In this document: one piece after another, positions 56,424 to 64,000 of the stretch
Numbering within the stretch: position 1 is the stretch's first letter
Layout of the letters: every line of letters begins with the position of its first letter
Made by a program: the position numbers and the translations under genes
The notes under the pieces: generated by a model
Told to the model about the DNA's origin: nothing
The model's database searches: none
Seen by the model: only the letters and a program-made list of their open reading frames with translations
Origin: Carposina sasakii
Lineage: Eukaryota; Arthropoda; Insecta; Lepidoptera; Carposinidae
Assembly: GCA_014607495.2 (NCBI GenBank)
Contig: CP053167.1
Span: 6,634,001 to 6,698,000, forward strand
Direction of reading: 5' to 3'
DNA: 64,000 nt

Positions 56424-56490
56424 CACGGTGTAAAGAAAGAGGTTGGTATGTTAAGCGAAAACCTATGAATATAACCCTTAAAAGAACCTG
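56424..56490. mobile_element. MITE-A, left-arm fragment
   Basis: CACGGTGTAAAGAAAGAGGT, GGTATGTTAAGCGAAAACCT, then AAGAACCTGGGCAC; right half absent. Confidence 0.6.
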
Positions 56491-56507
56491 GGCACTCTCT
56501 TCTATGC

Positions 56508-56635
56508 AATATGCTAGCATCTGGGAACTGATTATTAAAATTAACGGGCGATGCTAAACGTGGTTAAGGGATTTCCCTTAGATTCTGCTGTTCTGGCTAC
56601 CCTATTTCGGAAACAGAGCGGTCTCAATATATATG
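56508..56635 (-). repeat. U1 repeat, first half
   Basis: GGCGATGCTAAACGTGG, TCTGCTGTTCTGGCTACCCT and TTTCGGAAACAGAGCGG. Confidence 0.65.
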
Positions 56636-56685
56636 TAATAAATAATTCTACAAAGACGAGCTTATCTTTGATCTCTACGTATATA

Positions 56686-56945
56686 CAGGGTGTAACAAAA
56701 AGGGTATGTTAAGCGAAAAGCTATGTAAATAGCCCACCATAGGGAACCTATCTACAAAATTTGAGACTCGAAATCACATTTTTACTTTTCAAGATTGTAT
56801 GAAAATTTCTGAGATATTTAAAAATTCTCCATACTATCGGGAAAAATAAACATGGAATTTTGGGTCTCAAATTTTGTGGATAGGTTCTCTACAGTGTGCT
56901 ATTTATGTAGCTTTTCGCTTAACATATCCTTTTTGTTACACCCTG
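56686..56945. mobile_element. MITE-A, full (260 bp), TA flanks
   Basis: CAGGGTGTAACAAAAAGGGT at both ends, TA at 56684-56685 and 56946-56947. Same centre as 53390. Confidence 0.92.
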
Positions 56946-56947
56946 TA

Positions 56948-57316
56948 TATTTCCCTTTAGACGGATACAGAACATAGTGGTCATATACCTACGTCATTCA
57001 AGCAAGAATGAAAAAAATCAGTCATTCCAACTGTAATAAAGTGTTACAATTTATTTATTTTGCCACATCTAACAGTATAATTAGCTCAATAAGTCCGATA
57101 CGAACCAGTTTATCTGTCAGCCAACCTGCAGCGATTGTTCTCTTGCGCAAGCGCATCCGAGAGTCGCGAATCTAGAATACGGGTTGCTTGAAATTTTATA
57201 CTTATTTTACGTATGTATATATACCTATTTATTTTATAATAGGAATAGTTATATATATGTTCCATCCATTCGAAAATTGTGATATTATATAAAGTACTCA
57301 CAACTTTATTGAATCA
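56948..57316. other. No gene seen
   Basis: AT-rich between two TA elements. The minus-strand frame at 57110-57301 has no domain. Confidence 0.4.
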
Positions 57317-57377
57317 TTTCGTGATGATGAGGAGATTCCGTAGTTTTCGGGAACGTTGACGACCAAAAATCATTCTG
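57317..57377 (-). mobile_element. MITE-B, terminal fragment
   Basis: Minus strand CAGAATGATTTTTGGTCGTC then AACGTTCCCGAAAACTACGG; TA follows the tip at 57378-57379. Only about 60 bp remain. Confidence 0.7.
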
Positions 57378-57800
57378 TATATAAGATAATAATTAAAAGC
57401 AGGATTGATTAATTCCAAATAAAACCTATCGATATTTCTATATTACCCATCGTTTCGTTAAAAAAAAACAATAAGAATAATCCATTTTTAATATATTCAC
57501 ACAAGTTACAATCGATCATTTCGGCGCCTCTAGAATCGGTCGAGTGATCGATAGCTTGTCGCCTGTATATCGATTTGACGGGTATCGATAATTAATATAC
57601 TATCGACATAGTACGGCGAGAGTAGTAGATCTTTTGCCGATGCCTTTTCTTTACAGTTTTTTTTTATAATGTACATAGTTTGGTTCTTTTTTACGCAGTC
57701 GGGTTTTTGGATTTTATAAATAAAGTTTTTTTATTACCTATACCAAGATCTGCATTACTTTCAAGTCTTAGGCGGTAAGAAGTTTAAATTTTCCTTAGTA
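57378..57800. other. CGAT cluster and GCAGTCGGG motif, no gene
   Basis: TATCGATA (57593-57600) and at least four further CGAT words lie in 57510-57610. TTTACGCAGTCGGGTTTTTG (about 57690), followed by AATAAAG, repeats the border motif of the large palindrome. Confidence 0.4.
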
Positions 57801-58065
57801 TTTCTCTACGGAGATTAACCAGGTGCGCACGACATATGTATTATAGTGCAGAAGTGTGCGCTAACAAATATTCTCTCTCTGTTCCGTCACTCTCATGGTC
57901 CGATGAGACGGAAAGCCGCCACTACTGGAGAGAAATCAGGCGCAGGAACAAGTGACAATTTTACAACATTAAAATTCGTAAGTACACGAAACAAATTCAT
58001 TGGCTGGGTCAACCGACGTCCCTCGCTTGGAAGGCATACGTCTTAACCACTGGGCTATCACTATC
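57801..58065 (-). mobile_element. tRNA-derived SINE t2, copy 2
   Basis: Minus strand: head GATAGTGATAGCCCAGTGG with A box, B-box-like GGTTGACCC, body AATGTTGTAAAATTGTCACT, CGCCTGATTTCTCTCC, then TGGTTAATCTCCGTAGAG at the 3' side. Most complete copy of this SINE here. Confidence 0.75.
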
Positions 58066-58436
58066 ATAATAATATACCTACTATAAAGAGATGTCATACT
58101 AAAAGATATTTTACTATTCTTAAACTATGAGCATATTATCTATATGTTGTGCCGCTAGTGACGTAATTGTTGATTGTTCGAGTGTCGATGCTTTCTCTCA
58201 GTAATTAGATGTTTTTGATGGCTTTATTATTATCATACATAATTAGCACCTAAGGTCTTATTGAGGTATATTGCTTGTAAACCTACTAATAAATCCTATG
58301 ATTGTTTTAATTATTTTTGAAATAGACAGTTCTAACTGTTATTGTTTTATGAAATAATTGCGTAGAGATGTTCCGTAAGTAATTTATTTAATTTAGTACT
58401 AGATAAAATAAGAAAAACTACACAATAGGTACATTA
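58066..58436. other. No gene seen
   Basis: AT-rich. Confidence 0.4.
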
Positions 58437-58587
58437 TACACACGGTTATGTATAGAAATACATGTATGTACATCGAACTACAGGATCACGAAGGAAATCC
58501 TCGAGCCACGTAGAGTACGTACATATAGCGGGGCAGGACGTAAGGTGATGCCACTGATATACTCTAGTGAAGCCCCGCATCGGCACA
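58437..58587 (+). repeat. U1 repeat, shortened
   Basis: TACACACGGTTATGTATAGA, TCGAGCCACGTAGAGTACG, TAGTGAAGCCCCGCATCGGC; the middle is missing. Confidence 0.65.
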
Positions 58588-59499
58588 TGCAAATACTCGT
58601 ACATTATTACACAAATTAATATGAGTTCATTCAAACAAGCCGTACAATTCACAGCTTGCATAATATAAATCTTTACACACTTAAACTGACATTTGATAAA
58701 TATTTTGTATTGTTAACAAAACATTTTAGTTTCTCAGCTACCTCGAAAGGGGGTCAATGGGAGGGTCAAGGTTGGGATACCTCAAGTGTCTTCAATCAAA
58801 TTATATCCGGTTCTATAAAAATAACATGTCGTAAGAATGCCGAATGAATTTTATGCGCCATTTCTGCTGCAAATGTTGATGAATTTTGGCTATTTCACTA
58901 AGAAACTTTTTTGGATGACTACATATTGGTGTCTATAACACAGGGCATCCAAGCTTAAACACCAGAACCATTTGATAACGTACATAATGCTCATAAATTT
59001 TATTACAACATGTCTCATAATGCATACTGTACCTATGTACCGTGTCTCTATGAAAATAAAACTTACCATTACCTAGGTTTTTTTCGGAGGCGACTTTTAA
59101 AGTATTTTTTTCCTACTTATTTATTTTTTCTAATCATTTCACATTCTAATACTCATGCACACTCGAGTGAGGAAGGTCTCAAGGGTAAACGACTGAAAAT
59201 ATAACCCAAGTCAAGTCTAGCTTTCTTTTTAGCGCCAGAAAGTGGCGTTATTTCCATTAATCATTCCAGAATTTTCCACACCTCAGCACCTGTACCATGC
59301 AGTCATAACTTGCAATAACATTCAAATTCTAATAGTAAATAAGCTTAAGGTTTACTGCAGAGTAAAGATAGAATACTTTATATTGTATTTTAATTGCGAT
59401 AGAAATAAGATATCAGAACTAAAATTAACTCTTTTATTTTTATAATTTGATTTTTATTTATATTATAAATGTGTTATAGCTAACTTAGAAGTACTTAGA
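58588..59499. other. No gene seen
   Basis: AT-rich; small frames at 58656-59445 have no domain. Confidence 0.4.
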
Positions 59500-60575
59500 T
59501 CTATGGCGTACCTGTGGGAGGTCGGTTGACCATCCAAATTTTTACAGGATGGTCAGCCTATCTACCTTATCAGGTAGCGTGTACAAAATGCTGGCTGCGT
59601 TGCCGCGCTGAATGGCTATGCTTATTTTTTGGCCTAAGTAGCAGCCAGCATTTTGGTCACGTGTGGACTCTACGAGCCGCCCGGCCAGGTCCCTGTATGT
59701 TTTGAGCGCCGCCGGTCCCCAAGGGCCCAGGGTCTCCACGCCGAACGGTGCAAATAAGTAGCCTCTGTCGAGGCTGGAATATTTGCGCCGTTTGAGGGAT
59801 TCCGCAGCTTCAGCAGCGCCGCCTGCTTTTTGCGACGTTTCAGGGAGATGGGACGGTGCCAGTGTGTCCACGAATCAAGGGCCGTTCCAACTTCCATGGA
59901 ATGAGTGTCATGCCATCGGGCCTTTTTCCGTCATTGCGCGTTAGGCCATTTGGCTCTAGCACGGCGGCGATGTTCGCGGTTCCTAAAGCCCGGCGGATGA
60001 CATCATTGATAGCGCTATGCGGCCCGCGCTTCTGCTGCAGGATAGCCCATGATGGCCGAAGCGCTCTACCGTTTCACCACAGGCGCATCGGTAAGGCACT
60101 ATACATGGGGCACCGATGCGCAATGAAACGGCCAAGCGGAAAGTGTTATTGTCAAGTACCGTTCCCAGATTACTTGACGGAGGGGCCTGCAGCCAAAGAC
60201 CTGATTCCCAGAGGGATACAGCAAGAAGACGCGCCCTCTCAGTGGGGTTGCTAGACGTTTCTAAGAGTCTATTCCATGCCAGCTTACCGAAAGGGTCGTC
60301 CCACTGTTTCTGCGAGGACAGGTCCTTGGGCAGGCTGCTATTTGGGCAGGCTAAATTCCATGCATTCATGGCCTCTGTTATGTAGGCGGTGTCGGAATGG
60401 TTATTGCTGGGTGCCAGAATAGTTTTTATCAATTTTTCTGTGCCCAAAACCGAGGACAGGAATTCCGGCAGCGATACACTAGAAATTTTGCGGATGCCAA
60501 GACCTCCAAACCTTATTGGGAGTTCTGCTTGGCTCCATGCTCGATCGTCCAAAGGGATGTTAAAGATCGAGATAT
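59500..60575 (-). pseudogene. R2/R4-like LINE, C-terminal part, 5'-truncated
   Basis: Minus strand from about 60575 down. Part 1 (60552-60010) is open: A-W-S-Q-A-E-L-P-I-R-F-G-G-L-G-I-R-K, the region after the polymerase palm; then W-D-D-P-F-G-K-L-A-W; then [17 protein letters not shown], a zinc-knuckle-like C-x-C-x8-H-x4-C motif. A shift at about 60010 leads into N-D-V-I-R-R-A-L and [11 protein letters not shown], the R-P-D core of a restriction-like endonuclease. A second break near 59870 removes what should be the W-D-x-T stretch. The last 109 codons (V-D-T-L-A-P-S-H-L to 59542) follow: A-A-E-A-A-E-S-L-K-R-R-K-Y, F-A-P-F-G-V-E-T-L-G-P-W-G. Order (RT, knuckle, RLE) fits R2/R4-type LINEs. 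GC-rich against its surroundings. Dead: truncated, two shifts. Confidence 0.8.
59515..59560 (-). repeat. Hairpin across the LINE stop codon
   Basis: GACCATCC, 11-nt loop with TGTAAAAATTT, GGATGGTC: a perfect 8-bp stem overlapping the stop (59542-59544). Could be part of a 3' recognition structure. Confidence 0.5.
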
Positions 60576-60651
60576 GTCACCAGATATAATTTCAAATTTA
60601 AATATTTTACTTGCAACCAATTGAAGATATAGAGCCGATTTTTCCAAACGT

Positions 60652-60756
60652 CAGATAGCCTACCTGAAGATTCTTCAGGTAAGAAGGTGAAGAATAAAGT
60701 TGATGCTGTCTCTATCATGATCAAGTTTTAGAGAAAGACAGCATCAACTTTATTCT
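60652..60756. repeat. Hairpin repeat HP6, best copy
   Basis: AGAATAAAGTTGATGCTGTC (from 60691) is repeated inverted at 60736-60756. Just upstream TACCTGAAG ATT CTTCAGGTA (60661-60681) is a second hairpin. Relatives at 49108 and 51873. Possibly a tiny MITE or fold-back unit. Confidence 0.65.
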
Positions 60757-61136
60757 TTTGATAGGATTGCAAAAGTCAGCCCTTAGTCAACAATCTATTC
60801 TAGTATTGGCCGTTAGAAATACGTCATGTCTTCTTTTAAACTATCAATAGAGTCCGTAGTGTGCAAAGGCCCTTAAGCTAACATAATGAAGTCAATAAAT
60901 CAATTTTCGCAACAATAACTGCAATACATACAAAACGGCTTATAGGTATACCAATATACCTGCTATCTCTTGAGCCCTTGTATATAGAGTGCAAATTCCT
61001 TTGAGTTTTACGACATTGTGGTTCATGGTGTACTACAATGAATTCTAGCCACAGTGCAAATATCAGAAGGAGATGTTGTTACGACATGCGGTCAGTTTCT
61101 CACATATCATATTTTTGTAGAGGCATTTAAACTCTA
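60757..61136. other. No gene seen
   Basis: AT-rich. Confidence 0.4.
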
Positions 61137-61146
61137 CTAATATTAC

Positions 61147-61320
61147 TAATGCGAACATACATAAAATCACGCCTCTTTCCCGGAGGGGTAGGCACATATC
61201 ACGGATCTCCATTTGCTATGGTCCTGAGATACCTTCTACGCTCCATGTTCTTTTATGATATTCTTCATACGCTCGTCGGTTTAGGATATTCTTAACCTGA
61301 GGTGTAAGTCCGGAGAGGTC
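61147..61320 (-). mobile_element. Possible LINE 3'-end fragment (weak)
   Basis: Minus strand ends GGGAAAGAGGCGTGATTTTA followed by TGTATG, like the U2 end. The upstream bases read D-H-S-K-W-R-S-V-I-C, resembling LINE C-termini. TACTAATATTACTAATGCG at 61137 looks like a Helitron start joined to it. Confidence 0.35.
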
Positions 61321-61791
61321 TAGGAAAATAGATTAGAAAATAGATAGATAAAAAATTGTGTTGCCGGTGCGTGCAAAGAGTTTGACGTAATTTTCGGTAT
61401 CGCTTCAAATGATGTATCATAACCTTACAATTAGACTATGGTAAATGAAAAATGTTAGCCCTAGTGGCCCCTTTATTTTGCGTAAATTTTATTGGCTTCT
61501 TCACTAGATTAATAATGGAAACTCCTTTTTATAACTGCTCTATTGTACTTGCAGCTATTTCAATGCTTGCTTGATGTTTGAATAGAAGTGGATATGAAGT
61601 ATTGTTGCTGTACGGTTTGTAATGAAGAATTATTTGCTATCAGATTAATATTGGCTCTACATTTATATAATATAATCGATAATATAATATAGTTATCCTA
61701 TCTGCAGAATATCATAGTCAAATAAACTAACAGTATTATATTCTTTAATAATTTTACTAAATAATCACACGATGGTGTCCAGCCAAGTTTA
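61321..61791. other. No gene seen
   Basis: AT-rich. Confidence 0.4.
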
Positions 61792-61949
61792 TCCTACTAA
61801 TACTCTGTCTGTCTCGATTTCACGCCAAAATTACTGAATGGATTTGAATTAAATTTGGTACAGAGTCTGAGAAAGGAGATAGGCTAGTTTTTATCCTGAA
61901 CAATTTCGTCAATTTTTCAGCATTTCAGGTTGAGGGTCACGTAAACTAG
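61792..61949 (+). mobile_element. Helitron (Lep1-like), 158 bp, followed by 20 T
   Basis: A|TC...CTAG|T. TCCTACTAATACTCTGTCTG, CTGAGAAAGGAGATAGGCTA and TTTTTATCCTGAACAATTTC; the 3' hairpin block is shortened (GGGTCACGTAAACTAG). A run of 20 T begins right after CTAG. Confidence 0.75.
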
Positions 61950-61969
61950 TTTTTTTTTTTTTTTTTTTT

Positions 61970-62741
61970 ACCTTATTACAGCAGATTTTTTTTTTTATCT
62001 ACTGAGGTCAGAAATACAATGTTTCGTAATATTATATAAGCATATCAAAGTTCCATCAACCACAAAACCGAAATAGATTTTAATATATTCAATAGTATAT
62101 TTAAAAGTTGAGCATTGACAATTATTCCACTGACTTCGCAATTAAATACGGATTATGCAAATATATCAGATATAGTTATTTCTATTAGACTGTCACGTAA
62201 GTCTATTAGCCTATGAAGCAAGAACGAAGTAGATATGAGATTTGGCACATAGTATGTTCCTTGTGTACCTGTAGTGTATTATGTATAACAGAATTTCCCG
62301 AAATTCCCATAGGCTATCTAATAGCAACTGTCAATTTTCATTAAAAAAATAGTGTAGCGTCAAAATTTTACAAACTTTCGAGTTTATTATATCAGTAGGA
62401 TTCATAAGCTGGATAACATTTGTCTTTCATTATAGGTTACCTTTCCGCCTGCCACCCGCTTAACAACGACACTATTTTCTATAAACAAACGTTGTAACAC
62501 CTCCACTCTGTACCTCCTTCACTCCTTTATACACTGGCCCCATACAACCACATACGGACACAACCTTGGCATACAAACTCTATGCTGTTACGATTTATAA
62601 CAGAGATAGAAAGTTCTTGCAAAATTATACATGTGTTTTGTGTATTTGTTCGTACTACATTTTATAATATGGGGAATAAATTGTAAAGTGTTTCTATTGG
62701 TCAGGCAGTTAAATGCAAAAAATAATAATTTCGCAAGATTT
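61970..62741. other. No gene seen
   Basis: AT-rich; CCTTTCCGCCTGCCACCC at about 62440 is a minor GC-rich patch. Confidence 0.4.
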
Positions 62742-62754
62742 ATGGACGAACTTA

Positions 62755-63007
62755 CCGCGTGGTGCCGGCAGAGTTGAATTCGTACCACCCCGTGTCTGCC
62801 CGTGGGTATCGTACGAGGCGTTTAAGGGTTTCCAGGAGGTGGGCAGCAGTACCTCCCGTGTTGACAACATAGTCCAAAATACAAACTGCGGTCACCAACC
62901 CGCCTGCTCAGCGTGGTGACTATGGGCAAATACCGCCCTAAGGCAGTCTTGTGGCGTGCCCTGGGGGAGGCCTACGTCCAGCAGTGGACTGTAATAGGTT
63001 GATGATG
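62755..63007 (+). mobile_element. RTS SINE, full length (253 bp)
   Basis: A 13-bp duplication ATGGACGAACTTA (62742-62754 and 63008-63020) flanks it. Starts CCGCGTGGTGCCGGCAGAG and ends GGTTGATGATGATG. Confirms the 5' end seen at 15105 and 33983. Confidence 0.92.
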
Positions 63008-63020
63008 ATGGACGAACTTA

Positions 63021-63613
63021 TGTATGATTAAATGTTTGTTCCGCTTTTTACTCCTTTAAGCAGCACTGGTTAAGCTATAATAATTAGGTATAGAAATTAT
63101 AGCAATATAGATTGTAAAATAAAATATTGTAATTAAAACACCACAAAGTATTATTATTAAATATATTATAAACGCCTTAAACTGAATTAGTTTAGCCGAC
63201 TTGCCAAATATTGAGAAATGATCAAGATTTTGTTTGTTAATAAATATCATAAAAGTTCTAAATATATCAATTTCAATAGCATAAATTATTTGCTTTACTC
63301 TGTTTCAACATTATTTTAATTGCTACCAGAAAGAAAGCAATAAACAATAAATTTTATAACATTCGAATGTTAATTAATTGAAAAAAAAACCGGAGCGATT
63401 TTTGTGAAACTTGTCGGTATAATGTCTGATTTCAAATACAAAATGTGGAAACCTTATATTCTCTATTTATTATTATTATTACACATAACTTCTGAATATA
63501 TTTGCAATTAACTTATTCATAGAGTTTTCTAAAGCGTCGCCATAAGTCAGGACAATAGCAAATTAGATCCAGTAATTTATATTTATTTGACATATTCACG
63601 AAGTTGTAAATTA
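63021..63613. other. No gene seen
   Basis: Very AT-rich. Confidence 0.4.
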
Positions 63614-63657
63614 TATATCTTCTATAATATTATTATAGTTTGGTATATTAAAAAAAA
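63614..63657. repeat. Direct repeat flanking SINE t2, left copy
   Basis: TCTTCTATAATATTATTATA followed by GTTTGGTATATT and an A run; repeated at 63951-63995 with one substitution and a one-base gap. Contains the palindrome CTATAATATTATTATAG. Confidence 0.75.
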
Positions 63658-63683
63658 ATTCTAATTTACTTATTAAATTATAC

Positions 63684-63950
63684 TTCTTCTATGATGATGA
63701 TGAACTCCGACGGTATTTCGGCCAAAGCGACCAATCTCTACGGAGATTGGCCAGGTACGCAGGAGATATTATAGTGCACAAATGTGTGCGCAAACACAGA
63801 TGCACTCTCTATTCCGTTGCTCTCATAGTCCGATGGGACGGGAAGCCGACACGACCGGAGAGAGATCAGGCGCAGGACCAACGGTTTTACGTGCTTTCCG
63901 AGGCACGAGCTAAGTGACAATTTTACAACATTAAAATCTGTACGTGAAGT
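63684..63950 (-). mobile_element. tRNA-derived SINE t2, 5'-truncated
   Basis: Matches 57801-58065 from the body block AATGTTGTAAAATTGTCACT to the 3' side, with CCAATCTCTACGGAGATTGG (63731-63750), a perfect hairpin, and a (CAT)n tail on the minus strand. The tRNA head is missing. Confidence 0.75.
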
Positions 63951-63995
63951 ATATTCTTCTATAATATTATTATAGTTAGGTATATTTAAAAAAAT
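63951..63995. repeat. Direct repeat flanking SINE t2, right copy
   Basis: TCTTCTATAATATTATTATA followed by GTTAGGTATATTT; partner of 63614-63657. Confidence 0.75.
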
Positions 63996-64000
63996 GTTCC

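Noticed and set aside
59856..60624. Plus-strand open frames of 66-132 codons
   Set aside because: They are antisense shadows of the GC-rich LINE remnant, whose minus-strand reading has recognisable motifs.
1..64000. CRISPR array, operons, ribosome binding sites or other bacterial features
   Set aside because: No regularly spaced repeats or coding clusters; the repeat content is insect nuclear.

Overview
The window looks like gene-poor, AT-rich nuclear DNA from a moth or butterfly. The evidence is the repeat content: RTE-type LINE ends with GAT tails, Helitrons of the Lep1 kind bounded by TC and CTAG, tRNA-derived SINEs, and large numbers of short palindromic MITEs. I found no convincing host protein gene, no rRNA and no functional tRNA. 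The long open frames are either pieces of transposable elements or what AT-rich random sequence gives. Three weak exon-like candidates are listed with low confidence.

Layout. 1-13 kb: edge copy of MITE-A, Helitron copies at 2.2, 9.5 and 12.0 kb, a 300-bp palindromic MITE at 3.0 kb, a 542-bp hAT-like element with an 8-bp target duplication at 5.0 kb, two tRNA-module retroposons (4.0 and 12.5 kb, the second carrying a 106-bp nested MITE), and a short but intact RTE C-terminus at 8.1 kb. 13-25 kb: U3, a full-length SINE, a perfect 247-bp-arm inverted repeat at 18.9-19.45 kb, a MITE interrupted by another repeat at 20.4 kb, and a 406-bp poly(A) retroposon at 22.8 kb. 25-38 kb: decayed RTE LINE ends, a TA-flanked MITE, a fragment of a conserved protein at 31.6 kb, an element with CACTATGGG ends, a small hAT MITE and the third 300-bp MITE. 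38-44 kb: a tRNA SINE, then mostly single-copy-looking AT-rich DNA. 43.7-58 kb: the second 406-bp retroposon, repeat U1 with two MITEs inside it, an RTE fragment, four MITE-A copies, and nested retroposons at 50.3-50.9 kb. 58-64 kb: an R2/R4-like LINE remnant on the minus strand, more SINEs and Helitrons.

The elements appear to work in autonomous/parasite pairs. The RTS SINE ends in the last codons and GAT tail of the RTE LINE, so RTE is its likely mobiliser. The short Helitrons and MITEs would depend on transposases not present here. Family names (MITE-A, RTS, TRM, PA, U1-U3 and so on) are working labels made for this window, not database names.
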